Shown here: in pieces, positions 15,044-22,074 of the stretch
Layout: every line of letters starts with the position of its first letter
How positions within the stretch are numbered: the stretch's first letter is position 1
Assembly: GCA_018378775.1 (NCBI GenBank)
Contig: JAGZWV010000028.1
Coordinates: 1 to 24,315 of the forward strand
DNA length: 24,315 nt
Direction of reading: 5' to 3'
DNA from: Collinsella sp.
GTDB taxonomy: Bacteria > Actinomycetota > Coriobacteriia > Coriobacteriales > Coriobacteriaceae
Translations under genes and position numbers: made by a program
The notes under the pieces: model-generated
The model's input: the letters and a program-made list of their open reading frames with translations, nothing else
Told to the model about the DNA's origin: nothing
Databases searched by the model: none

Positions 15044-15071
15044 TTGCGATCCAGGTGATTCGCTCTAGATA
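15044..15071 (+). promoter_or_regulatory. Candidate promoter of the zinc-ribbon/DUF4013 gene
   Basis: TTGCGA (15044-15049) and TAGATA (15066-15071) are 16 bases apart. This would leave a leader of about 10 bases, which just holds the ribosome binding site, so it is tentative. Confidence 0.25.
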
Positions 15072-15087
15072 CGAAGGGATGATTTCG

Positions 15088-16428
15088 ATGTTCTGTTCGC
15101 AGTGTGGCGCCCCCATGGGCGATAACGACAAGTTCTGCGGCGTGTGCGGTGCCCCTAATACCGAGGTTAAGGCCGCCGGTCCCGCTCCGCAAGCTCAACC
15201 TCAGCCGCAGGGTCAGCCGTTTGCCCAGCCGCAGCCGCAGCCGTTCGTTGCGCCCCAGCCGGCTATGAACGCGCCCAAGGGTTGTATGGCTCAGGCCTTC
15301 AACGACATGCTTAAGGTTCCCGGCGCCTTGGTTCGCGTATGCCAAATCGCCTTTTTGCCGGCGCTGATCTGTGTTGTCTCGGTGCTGGTGCTGTTTATCC
15401 CCGTTATCGGCGGTATCGCAGCGGCCATTGGCTTTTTGCTCGCGTACGTGGCAAGCGTGTGCGGCGCGGGCTTTGCCATCGAGTGGGGTCGTGACCTGTC
15501 GCTCAAGGATGATAACGGCATGGAGCGTCCGCTGCTGCGCTCGACCTCGTTTGGCCTGGGTATCTTCTCGTCCGTCATTACCGGTGTGCTCGAGTTCGTT
15601 GCCATTATCCCAGTGATCGGCGTGATCTTCTCGGCTATCGAGAGCGTCGTGATCGGTGCCGTCGGCTCGTACTATTACTCCGGTTCGAGCGGTCTCGAGG
15701 CCGCACTCTTCGGCTCGATGGGCCTGCTCGTCTTTGCCATGATCGTGTCGGTGGTACTGGGCATCTTCTTTAAGATGTTTGGTGATGCTGCCGTGATGCA
15801 CTTTGCCGTCGTCGGGCGCGTGGAGAGCGCGTTCTCGCTTGAGAAGGTTTGGAAGTCCTATAAGGCCAACCTGGGCAAGTTGTTCTGCGCATCGATTCTC
15901 CCCGAGTTTTTGACGGGCATCGTGTCGCACATCATCACGTGGATCTTCACCGCCATCTTCGGCGCCATTGCTACGTTTGGTATGTATAGCTATTACTATC
16001 GCCCCACGGGTCTTGAGGCAATCATCGAGGGCGGCGGCATCACGCTCATTCTGTTCTTGATGATCATTGCCTTTGTCACGGTGTTCCTGACTGTGTTTGG
16101 CAAGATGCTCAAGTATCGCGCCGTTGGCTATTGGGCGGCACGTCATGCCAGCGAGTGGGCCGATGAGGATGCCGACGATGTCCTGACGTTTGTGCTCCCG
16201 GGTGAGAAGAAGCCTGCTCCTGCGGGGTTCAATCCCACGGCCGCCACTGGTGCTGCCCCTGCGCCTGCCCCTGCCCCGGCACCCGCGCCTGCACCTGCTC
16301 CGGCACCTGCCCCTGAACCCGTACCGGCGCCCGAGGCGACGCCTGCGGAGCCCGATTGGGATGCCCTTGCCACGCCGGCGGATGAGCCGGGCGATAATCC
16401 TGCTGCCGAAAACAATCAAACCGAATAG
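15088..16428 (+). CDS. Zinc-ribbon, DUF4013-like multi-pass membrane protein with Ala-Pro repeat tail
   Basis: The 446-residue protein has four parts. A zinc ribbon (MFCSQCGAP..DKFCGVCG; Cys3, 6, 17, 20); a Pro/Gln-rich linker (about 32-60); a membrane domain of about 300 residues with six or so hydrophobic segments, starting with a short amphipathic stretch AFNDMLKVPGALVR as in DUF4013 proteins; and a Pro-rich tail with an Ala-Pro dipeptide repeat (about residues 388-415). ATG 15088 is chosen over in-frame ATG 15079 because AAGGGA then lies eight bases upstream and because the protein then starts exactly like its neighbour at 16624. The function is unknown; zinc ribbons of this type usually mediate protein or nucleic-acid contacts. 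A strong terminator follows. Confidence 0.72.
   Translation: MFCSQCGAPMGDNDKFCGVCGAPNTEVKAAGPAPQAQPQPQGQPFAQPQPQPFVAPQPAMNAPKGCMAQAFNDMLKVPGALVRVCQIAFLPALICVVSVLVLFIPVIGGIAAAIGFLLAYVASVCGAGFAIEWGRDLSLKDDNGMERPLLRSTSFGLGIFSSVITGVLEFVAIIPVIGVIFSAIESVVIGAVGSYYYSGSSGLEAALFGSMGLLVFAMIVSVVLGIFFKMFGDAAVMHFAVVGRVESAFSLEKVWKSYKANLGKLFCASILPEFLTGIVSHIITWIFTAIFGAIATFGMYSYYYRPTGLEAIIEGGGITLILFLMIIAFVTVFLTVFGKMLKYRAVGYWAARHASEWADEDADDVLTFVLPGEKKPAPAGFNPTAATGAAPAPAPAPAPAPAPAPAPAPEPVPAPEATPAEPDWDALATPADEPGDNPAAENNQTE
16253..16345 (+). repeat. Ala-Pro dipeptide repeat coded with varied codons
   Basis: About 14 Ala-Pro or Glu-Pro units lie near the end of the DUF4013-like gene. The codons for both Ala and Pro vary from unit to unit (GCC/GCG/GCA/GCT, CCT/CCC/CCG/CCA is mixed), so the repetition is conserved at protein rather than DNA level. 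It probably forms a stiff extended spacer. Confidence 0.7.
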
Positions 16429-16435
16429 TCGGTCG

Positions 16436-16472
16436 AGGCGCCCTGGGCAACTGAGCCCGGGGTGCCTTTTTC
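16436..16472 (+). terminator. Strong intrinsic terminator
   Basis: A 13-base stem (16436-16448 with 16455-16467, two G-U pairs) and a 6-base loop are followed by TTTTTCT. It begins seven bases after the stop codon of the DUF4013-like gene. Confidence 0.88.
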
Positions 16473-16536
16473 TACTGCGAAAGCAAGAAAATGCCTGGGA
16501 AAACGGTTGCAGCAAAATTTCTCGGAAATTGGCCAA

Positions 16537-16548
16537 TGTTGCGCAACA
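16537..16548. promoter_or_regulatory. 12-bp perfect palindrome upstream of the DUF4234-like gene
   Basis: TGTTGCGCAACA is a perfect palindrome 76 bases upstream of the start codon, in a gene-free stretch after a terminator. It could be an operator for a dimeric regulator; no regulator gene is adjacent. Confidence 0.35.
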
Positions 16549-16589
16549 ACGTCGCGGCTATTGTTGAGAACATAGACGTGTAAGGTTTG

Positions 16590-16606
16590 AAGGCGTGCAA
16601 CGCCTT
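16590..16606 (+). promoter_or_regulatory. Small hairpin beside the ribosome binding site
   Basis: AAGGCG (16590-16595) and CGCCTT (16601-16606) pair around a 5-base loop, ending five bases before the AAAGGAG of the next gene. It could affect translation initiation or mRNA stability. Confidence 0.3.
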
Positions 16607-16623
16607 AGGAAAAGGAGAAGCTT

Positions 16624-17301
16624 ATGTTCTGTCCCACTTGTGGTTCTCCCATTTCGGATGATGCCAAATTCTGCCCCGTCTGCGGTTCTGCCGTCGGTGC
16701 CGCTCCCGCTGCTCCTGCTCCGCAGCCCGCGCCGCAGCCTGCACCTCAGCCCCAACCTGCTCCGCAGCCCACGCAGATTCAGCCCACTCCGGTTCAGGCA
16801 GTTCAGCCTCAGCCTCAGCAGCAGTACGCCGGCCAGCAGCAGTACACCGGTCAGCAGCAGTATGCTCAGCAGCCTGCACCCGCCCCGATGGGCTATGCTC
16901 CGATTAAAACCGACCGTGGCGTGATCGGCTGGCTCCTGCTTTCCATCGTGACCTGCGGCATCTATTCATATTACTTCCTCTATTGCCTCGCTCGCGACAT
17001 CAATGTCATGTGCCAGAGCGACGGCGATTCCACGCCGGGTCTGGCAGCATTTATCCTGCTGTCGTTCGTGACCTGCGGCTTCTACGCACTCTACTGGTAC
17101 TACAAGATCGGCAACCGCCTGCAGGCTAATGCTCCTCGCTATGGCCTGATGTTCCAGGAGAACGGTACCACCGTTCTTATGTGGCAGATCGTCGGCGCGC
17201 TGCTGTGCGGCCTTGGCTCCATCTTTGCCATGAACATCATCATCAAGAATACCAATGCCATGGCAACGGCTTACAACGTCCGTCTTGGCGCTCGTGCCTA
17301 A
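16624..17301 (+). CDS. Zinc-ribbon, DUF4234-like membrane protein
   Basis: The 225-residue product begins with a zinc ribbon (MFCPTCGSP..AKFCPVCG; Cys3, 6, 17, 20) almost identical in spacing to the neighbour at 15088. A Pro/Gln-rich linker of about 70 residues follows (QPAPQPAPQPQPAPQP, then three QQQY units). The C-terminal part has three membrane segments with the repeated motif SIVTCGIYSYYFLY and SFVTCGFYALYWYY, characteristic of DUF4234; a final segment is MWQIVGALLCGLGSIFAMNII. The role is unknown. AAAGGAG precedes the ATG. The downstream DUF2752 gene overlaps or abuts its stop codon, so the two are probably co-transcribed. Confidence 0.78.
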   Translation: MFCPTCGSPISDDAKFCPVCGSAVGAAPAAPAPQPAPQPAPQPQPAPQPTQIQPTPVQAVQPQPQQQYAGQQQYTGQQQYAQQPAPAPMGYAPIKTDRGVIGWLLLSIVTCGIYSYYFLYCLARDINVMCQSDGDSTPGLAAFILLSFVTCGFYALYWYYKIGNRLQANAPRYGLMFQENGTTVLMWQIVGALLCGLGSIFAMNIIIKNTNAMATAYNVRLGARA

Positions 17302-17791
17302 CGATAAGAGCGGCGTGAACAGCTCCCAGGGACATAAGGGCGCGGCGGAACTCATTCGCCGCGCCCTTTCTTGCATCGGCGCGCTCTTTGTCGCCTGGCT
17401 CGCACTCTACCTGCTCGATATCGGCTGCGTGTTTCGCCTGATGACGGGCATTCCCTGTCCGGGATGTGGCATGACGAGGGCCTGGCTGGCAGCACTGCGC
17501 CTCGATTTTGCGGCGGCCTTTGCCTACCATCCGCTGTTTTGGGTGGTGCCGATTGCGTTTGTGCTCGCGTTCGTGCGCGAGGAGGTGACGTCGAGCAAGC
17601 TAAAGCGCGGCATCGACATTGCGGTTATTGTTCTGTGCGTGCTGGTCGTTGCCGTATGGATCGTGCGCCTTATCAACCCGGCAGACGCGGGCCTGCTCTT
17701 TGGTGGTCACGCTCCCGTCGGAGTTCCTGCCGATATCATCCACCTCGAAACCCCACGCTGGCTCACCATTCTTCACTCTTACCTGTCGTGA
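17294..17791 (+). CDS. DUF2752 family membrane protein
   Basis: The 165-residue product has three membrane segments (about residues 28-43, 80-98 and 109-127) and the family motif CVFRLMTGIPCPGCGMTRAWLAAL with Cys at the start, in PCPGCG, and a conserved Arg, followed by AFAYHPLFW. The DUF2752 function is not established. The start is uncertain: GTG 17294 overlaps the previous stop codon by eight bases, which fits translational coupling, but it lacks a good ribosome binding site; GTG 17315 has a weak AAGAG. The conserved region begins well after both. It is the second gene of a probable operon with the DUF4234-like gene and ends at a 17-bp hairpin. Confidence 0.72.
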   Translation: MPNDKSGVNSSQGHKGAAELIRRALSCIGALFVAWLALYLLDIGCVFRLMTGIPCPGCGMTRAWLAALRLDFAAAFAYHPLFWVVPIAFVLAFVREEVTSSKLKRGIDIAVIVLCVLVVAVWIVRLINPADAGLLFGGHAPVGVPADIIHLETPRWLTILHSYLS

Positions 17792-17823
17792 CGGAGGACG
17801 CGCTAGAAAAGCGGTCGACACAT

Positions 17824-17863
17824 AAGCGGGGGCGAACGTTGAGATAACGTTCGCCCCCGCTTT
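17824..17863. terminator. Perfect 17-bp hairpin between convergent genes
   Basis: The arms at 17824-17840 and 17846-17862 are exactly complementary with a 5-base loop, AAGCGG at the base and TTT after it on the plus strand. It separates the convergent DUF2752 and M20 genes and probably terminates both. Confidence 0.82.
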
Positions 17864-17897
17864 GCTCTAGCTAGGTTGTTATGGGTGGGCGTGACGG

Positions 17898-19361
17898 CTA
17901 CTCGTCGCGCTTCTCCTCGTGGCGAGCGGCGGCACGGGCATCGTGAATGCCCTTGATGGCGGCATGGCGGGCGGTGCGGGCGTCGTGCACGGCGTCGCGG
18001 GCCTCGGCGGCCGTTGCCTTGGCAGAGCGCAGCTTGGCTGCCAGGTCGGGATTGGTCTCGGCAACCGCGGCGATCGTGGGGCCGTCGAGCTCTTCTTGCG
18101 TGGGCTCGGCCAAAAAGTCGATGGCATACTGAGCGGCTACCATGGAGCCCTTGGCGAGCACGCTCTCGTCGATCTTATAGAAGCAGGAGTGCTGGGCATA
18201 GGTGGCGCCGATCTGGGGGTTGCGCGTGCCAACAAAGGCGAGCACGCCCGGTACGCGGCGCAGATACTCCGAGAAGTCCTCGCCCGAAAGCGTGCCGCGG
18301 TAATGGCCCTCGCCTGCGGGGCCCAGGCACTTGATTACAGCCTGACGGCAGCGCTCGCTCGAGGCGGCGTCGTTTTCGACCTTGTAGTTGGCGATGGTGT
18401 AGTCGGTGAGCTCTGCCTCGGCGCCCAGAGCTGCCGCGGTATGCTCCACGATGCGGCGCATAAGCTCGGGCATCTCCTCATGCGTTTTGTCGCCATAGGT
18501 GCGCACCGTGCCGGCGAGGTACGCCGTGCCGGCGATAACGTTGCGCGCGGTGCCGCCGTGCAGCTCGCCGACGGTGATGACGGCGGGTTCGTAGGGGCTA
18601 ATCTCGCGCGAGACGATGGTCTGCAGGGCGTTGACGATCTCTGCCGCAACCATAACGGCGTCGTGACCTCGCTGGGGCATGGCGCCATGGCACGAGGTGC
18701 CGCGGACGTCGATGCGGAACCAGTCGGTATTGGCCATGCGCGGACCGGGCTCGCAGCTCACGGTGCCGGCGTCGACCTCACTCCAGATGTGCGCGGCGTA
18801 GGCGCCATCGACGCCGTCGAGCACACCCGTGCCGATCATGAGCTTAGCGCCCTGGCCGTTTTCCTCGCTGGGCTGGAATACGATGCGAATCTCGCCGTGG
18901 ATGTCGTCGGTCATATGGCGCAGGATTTGCAGCGTTCCGAGCATCATGGCGATATGGCAGTCGTGGCCGCAGGCGTGCATGCAGCCCTCGTTGACGCTGG
19001 CGAACTCCTCGCCGGTCTGCTCGGTGACGGGCAGGGCGTCGATGTCGGCGCGCAGCAGGATGCGGCGGCGTGGCGTGCCGTCCTCGCGGTAGGCATCCGG
19101 CGCGGTACCGCGAAGCGTTGCCACCAAGCCGGTCTTGAGCGGACGCTCGTAGGGGATATTCATGGCGTCGAGCTGGTTGGCGATGTCGGAGGTCGTGCGC
19201 TCCTCGGCAAGGCTCAGCTCCGGGTGCTTATGGAAGTGCCGGCGCTGCTTGATGATATATGGTTCAAACTCGGTAGCGATATCTTTGATGGCTGCGGTGA
19301 CGTCGTCAGCCGCGCGAGCCTCGGTCGCCGCCATAATCTGCTGTGCCTTGGTCTTCGTCAT
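17898..19361 (-). CDS. M20 family amidohydrolase (aminoacylase-type) with Ala-rich C-terminal tail
   Basis: The 487-residue product belongs to the M20D group, which hydrolyses N-acyl or N-aminoacyl amino acids with a two-metal centre. Visible motifs: RHFHKHPELS (41-50), LLRADIDALPV (102-112), HACGHDCH (129-136, ligands Cys131 and His133), QPSEENGQGA (163-172, catalytic/ligand Glu), AAHIW with His191 and AQHSCFY with His391. The dimerisation lid domain spans roughly 205-325. The catalytic part ends near 420; about 65 further residues (EEARDAVHDARTARHAA-type) form an Ala/Arg/Glu-rich helical tail that is not part of the family. The start at 19361 is set by AAGGAG ten bases upstream; the open frame upstream of it reads as the antisense of another gene. 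The substrate cannot be deduced. It is divergent from the YtcJ-like gene. Confidence 0.88.
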   Translation of the reverse strand: MTKTKAQQIMAATEARAADDVTAAIKDIATEFEPYIIKQRRHFHKHPELSLAEERTTSDIANQLDAMNIPYERPLKTGLVATLRGTAPDAYREDGTPRRRILLRADIDALPVTEQTGEEFASVNEGCMHACGHDCHIAMMLGTLQILRHMTDDIHGEIRIVFQPSEENGQGAKLMIGTGVLDGVDGAYAAHIWSEVDAGTVSCEPGPRMANTDWFRIDVRGTSCHGAMPQRGHDAVMVAAEIVNALQTIVSREISPYEPAVITVGELHGGTARNVIAGTAYLAGTVRTYGDKTHEEMPELMRRIVEHTAAALGAEAELTDYTIANYKVENDAASSERCRQAVIKCLGPAGEGHYRGTLSGEDFSEYLRRVPGVLAFVGTRNPQIGATYAQHSCFYKIDESVLAKGSMVAAQYAIDFLAEPTQEELDGPTIAAVAETNPDLAAKLRSAKATAAEARDAVHDARTARHAAIKGIHDARAAARHEEKRDE

Positions 19362-19486
19362 GGTCGATTTGCTCCTTGCTGGGTTGATCGCAAAATCGTA
19401 CAGGCTCTCTCCAGTATGCCACCTGCCGCTAGGGCTGGTAAAGTTGCCGTTTGCCGCTTGGGGTTTTGTTACAAGGGCGGGGGAGT

Positions 19487-19500
19487 ACACTCGGGAGTGT
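19487..19500. promoter_or_regulatory. Short inverted repeat in the divergent promoter region
   Basis: ACACTC and GAGTGT form 6-bp arms around GG, 30 bases upstream of the start of the YtcJ-like gene. A possible operator in the 168-base divergent intergenic region; no -35/-10 pair was convincing. Confidence 0.25.
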
Positions 19501-19529
19501 TGAATTTCCTGCCAGAGATGGGGACGCCC

Positions 19530-21167
19530 ATGCAACATATCGATCGGATTATCTGCTCCAAGAACGTTTTTACCGCCCAAGACGGCATCGATACCGCCCG
19601 CGAGCTGGCGATTGCCATTGCAGGCGACCGTATCGTCGCAGTCGGTGCGCCCGATGACGTAATCGCCGCCGCTCCCGCCGCCACGCCGGTTATCGACTAC
19701 GGCGAGCAGTTTGTCTGCCCCGGTTTCCATGACGCTCATCTGCACTTCTTCCATACCTCGGTCGGTTCCTCGCCGTACATGCTCATGGATATGGGCACGT
19801 CCGAGGCGGCGCTGGTGCAACACGCGCTCGAGTTTTCCCAGGACCTGCCCGACGACGCTTGGGTTGTGACTCAGGGCTGGCGCGACTACCGTTGGGACCC
19901 GCCCGAGCATCCTACCAAGGCGTCGCTCGATGCGGCATTCCCCGATCGCCCCTGTGTTATGTATTCGGGCGACGGGCACACGCTGTGGCTCAACAGCCGC
20001 GCACTCGAGGCGCTCGGCGTCACGCGCGACAGCGAGCCTCCGGCGGGCGGTACCTACGACAAGGATGCAAACGGCGAGCTCACGGGTATCGCTCACGAGG
20101 CGGCCGCTATGCAGCTGCTTCCGCGCTGCCTTGAGTGGCTGGGGGAGGATCGCATTGCAAGCGCTTACGCCGATCAAATGAGGCGTATGGCCGAGCAGGG
20201 CATCACCTCGATATGCGACATGTCGCTCATGCCTATGCCGGGCTGCGATTTTATCCGCGACGATGTCTACGACAAGCTACAGGCAGCCGACAAGCTGGGC
20301 ATTCGAGCTCATCTGTTCCCCACGTTGCTGGATGACCAATCGCGCTTAGGAGAACTGCAGACCCGCTACGCGAACAACGCGCTGCTCTCGGCGCCTGGTT
20401 TTAAGCAGTTCTTCGACGGCGTCTCGAGCGAACACACCGCATACCTCACTGAGCCCTATACCAACCCGCGCTTCCCGGGCGACCAGGGCCGTCTGACGGT
20501 CCCCGTCGAGCGCATGCGCAAGTTGGTTCTGGCGGCAGCCGAGCGTGGCCACACCGTGCGCATCCACGTTATCGGCGACGGTGCCATCCATGCTGCGCTC
20601 GATATCTTTGAGGAGGCGGCAGAGCTGTACGGCCTGCCCCAGCACGGTCATAACACGCTCGAGCATCTGGAGAACCTCTTGCCCGAGGATATCGATCGCC
20701 TGCGCAAGCTCAACGTGGTCGCCTCGAGCCAGCCCTGCCACATCACGCTCGATCCGGGTGGCCCAGAGCGCGACCTTGGCCTGGAGCGAAGCCGCATCAT
20801 GTGGCCGTTCGCAACCTATAAGCAGCGCGGCATTCGCCAAGCCTTCGGCACCGATAGCCCCATAACAGCTGTTACCAGCATGAACGTGCTCTACACGGCC
20901 ATCACGCGCCAGGACCCCAAAAGCCACTGGCCCGAGGGCGGCTGGTTGCCGAGCGAGCGCATCGATGCAGCAACAGTCCTGCGCAACTACACCCTGGGCA
21001 GCGCCTATGCAGCGGGCGACGAACAAAATCTCGGCAGCCTGGAGCCCGGCAAATACGCCGATCTGGTAGTCCTGGACCAAAACCCGCTCACCATCGACCC
21101 CCAAGAGCTCCAGGCTACCAAGGTTCAAGCAACCTACCTGGCAGGTAACTTGATTTACGAGCGCTAA
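19530..21167 (+). CDS. YtcJ-like amidohydrolase (Amidohydro_3 family)
   Basis: The 545-residue metal-dependent hydrolase has the composite beta-domain plus TIM-barrel layout. The N-terminal strand region (IDRIICSKNVFTAQDG) leads to VCPGFHDAHLHF with the metal-binding HxH at His70/His72. Further motifs: MYSGDGHTLWLNSRAL, IHVIGDGAIHAAL, NTLEHLEN and the barrel-end FGTDSPITAV with the catalytic Asp. It ends with SLEPGKYADLVVLDQNPL, the usual C-terminal beta-strand motif. Members act on N-substituted amides and other C-N bonds; the substrate here is unknown. ATG 19530 has GGGG six bases upstream and was preferred over ATG 19518. Pairing with a divergent M20 hydrolase suggests amide or peptide-derivative catabolism, which is inference. 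Confidence 0.88.
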   Translation: MQHIDRIICSKNVFTAQDGIDTARELAIAIAGDRIVAVGAPDDVIAAAPAATPVIDYGEQFVCPGFHDAHLHFFHTSVGSSPYMLMDMGTSEAALVQHALEFSQDLPDDAWVVTQGWRDYRWDPPEHPTKASLDAAFPDRPCVMYSGDGHTLWLNSRALEALGVTRDSEPPAGGTYDKDANGELTGIAHEAAAMQLLPRCLEWLGEDRIASAYADQMRRMAEQGITSICDMSLMPMPGCDFIRDDVYDKLQAADKLGIRAHLFPTLLDDQSRLGELQTRYANNALLSAPGFKQFFDGVSSEHTAYLTEPYTNPRFPGDQGRLTVPVERMRKLVLAAAERGHTVRIHVIGDGAIHAALDIFEEAAELYGLPQHGHNTLEHLENLLPEDIDRLRKLNVVASSQPCHITLDPGGPERDLGLERSRIMWPFATYKQRGIRQAFGTDSPITAVTSMNVLYTAITRQDPKSHWPEGGWLPSERIDAATVLRNYTLGSAYAAGDEQNLGSLEPGKYADLVVLDQNPLTIDPQELQATKVQATYLAGNLIYER

Positions 21168-21189
21168 GTATTCATGCCGTACCGTTAAG

Positions 21190-21238
21190 CGCGGCTCGGG
21201 CAGCCAATTTTGGGATAACGCTCGAGCCGCGTTTGTTT
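21190..21238 (+). terminator. Intrinsic terminator after the YtcJ-like gene
   Basis: CGCGGCTCG (21190-21198) pairs with CGAGCCGCG (21223-21231) and is followed by TTTGTTTG. It lies 23 bases after the stop codon. Confidence 0.75.
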
Positions 21239-21426
21239 GCCGGTGAGGATTTGTTAGGAGCGTCCCCGCTCTGCTGGATTTGGGCGCAGGGCGGACGCGC
21301 CGCTGCCCTGCGCGCTCAATTTGGACATCAGCAATGCTGCCTCTTGGTGTTTTGCATACTTCCCATTACAGATTGCATAAAAAGGCTGGGATGTTCTTCT
21401 TGATCCTGATGTACCCCCGCCCGTGC

Positions 21427-21660
21427 CGTGCAAAAAACGGAGTATTCAGCACCGCGCGCTCCGCCGGTGCCGCTGCGGCTGAGTAACGTTGCGGAGATTG
21501 ACGTCATTTTGGGCTCCGGTACGGCGCGAGGCATACCTTTTTGTCTTGACGGGGTTTGCCTGCGACTTAAATCGCCGGTCGATGGCGTCCTTGGGATCAA
21601 TATGGTGTGTCCGGCGCGTATGCAGTCGTCCTGGCTTGCTGAATACTCCCAAAAATGCAC
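21427..21660. repeat. Inverted repeat pair around a 184-base spacer
   Basis: The arm at 21427-21451 carries GTGCAAAAAACGGAGTATTC, and the complement of 21636-21660 carries GTGCATTTTTGGGAGTATTC. Both continue with AGCA. The outer GTGCA and inner GAGTATTCAGCA are identical and the middle differs. This could bound a small mobile element or form a large cruciform. Confidence 0.5.
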
Positions 21661-21683
21661 GGCGCTCCCCAGGGGACCCGTGC
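21657..21683. repeat. Imperfect hairpin containing GGGGAC
   Basis: GCACGG (21657-21662) pairs with CCGTGC (21678-21683) and TCCCC with GGGGA inside. It overlaps the end of the preceding inverted repeat. Confidence 0.4.
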
Positions 21684-21739
21684 GCGCAGCGAAAACCATG
21701 CCCACGTTCCTATCCGCATCGCCATTTTGCTGCACTGAC

Positions 21740-21937
21740 TTTTCTGAATGCCGGGCCCGAATAAGTTACCCCAGCTCCCGGGACGGACCGGAGGGCATGA
21801 AGTTTGTCGCGAGTTCCGCACGCAAAGGAAAGCACTTAATGTGCTTTCCGTCTTGCGCAGGACTGTAGAGCAGCAAACTTCATGCCCTCCGGTCCGCCCC
21901 GGAGTCACCGCTAAGTTATCCCCCGGCATTCAGAAAA
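21740..21937. repeat. Composite 198-bp palindromic element upstream of groES
   Basis: Three nested complementary segments fold the element back on itself. Outer arms 21740-21755 and 21922-21937 match 16/16. Inner arms 21784-21806 and 21874-21896 match 23/23. The centre is a 9-bp hairpin (21827-21835 with 21841-21849) extended by CGCAA/TTGCG. The stretches between inner and outer arms are not conserved. No gene lies within. Confidence 0.8.
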
Positions 21938-22037
21938 TCTAAGTGCCAAAAAATAAGATTTTTTGACTCCGTGTTGTATAACCCGCCATTCGTGGGTACC
22001 ATTCAACGCGTACGCAAACAAAAAGGGTTAATTCGCG

Positions 22038-22046
22038 TGGTATAAC
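22038..22046 (+). promoter_or_regulatory. Candidate extended -10 promoter of groES
   Basis: TGGTATAAC contains the TGn extension and TATAAC (5/6 of consensus), 29 bases upstream of the groES start. A related TTGTATAACCCGC lies at 21975-21987, so two start points or a repeated binding site are possible. No CIRCE inverted repeat is present in this leader. Confidence 0.4.
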
Positions 22047-22074
22047 CGCGCGGCCCAAAAAGGAGGAGACAAGC

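Larger units (their letters stand above)
21239..22074. other. Gene-free stretch of about 830 bases with nested inverted repeats
   Basis: No frame here has the codon pattern of the flanking genes or a recognisable protein. Open frames of 135 codons (21328-21735, minus) and 146 codons (21428-21868, plus) exist but overlap each other and run into repeat sequence. The stretch contains one inverted repeat pair at 21427-21451/21636-21660, a hairpin at 21657-21683, a composite palindrome at 21740-21937 and the groES leader. A decayed gene or a non-coding mobile element is the likeliest content. Confidence 0.55.

Noticed and set aside
14995..15087. Possible N-terminal extension of the zinc-ribbon/DUF4013 gene
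   Set aside because: The extension looks non-coding, and ATG 15088 has a better-spaced ribosome binding site and gives the same N-terminus as the neighbour at 16624.
17919..19529. Plus-strand frame continuous with the YtcJ-like gene
   Set aside because: It is the antisense of the M20 gene; its residues show no family pattern, and the hydrolase has a ribosome binding site at 19530.
21328..21735. 135-codon minus-strand frame in the gene-free stretch
   Set aside because: It overlaps other open frames, contains both arms of an inverted repeat and matches no family I know; it was kept only as part of the unexplained stretch.
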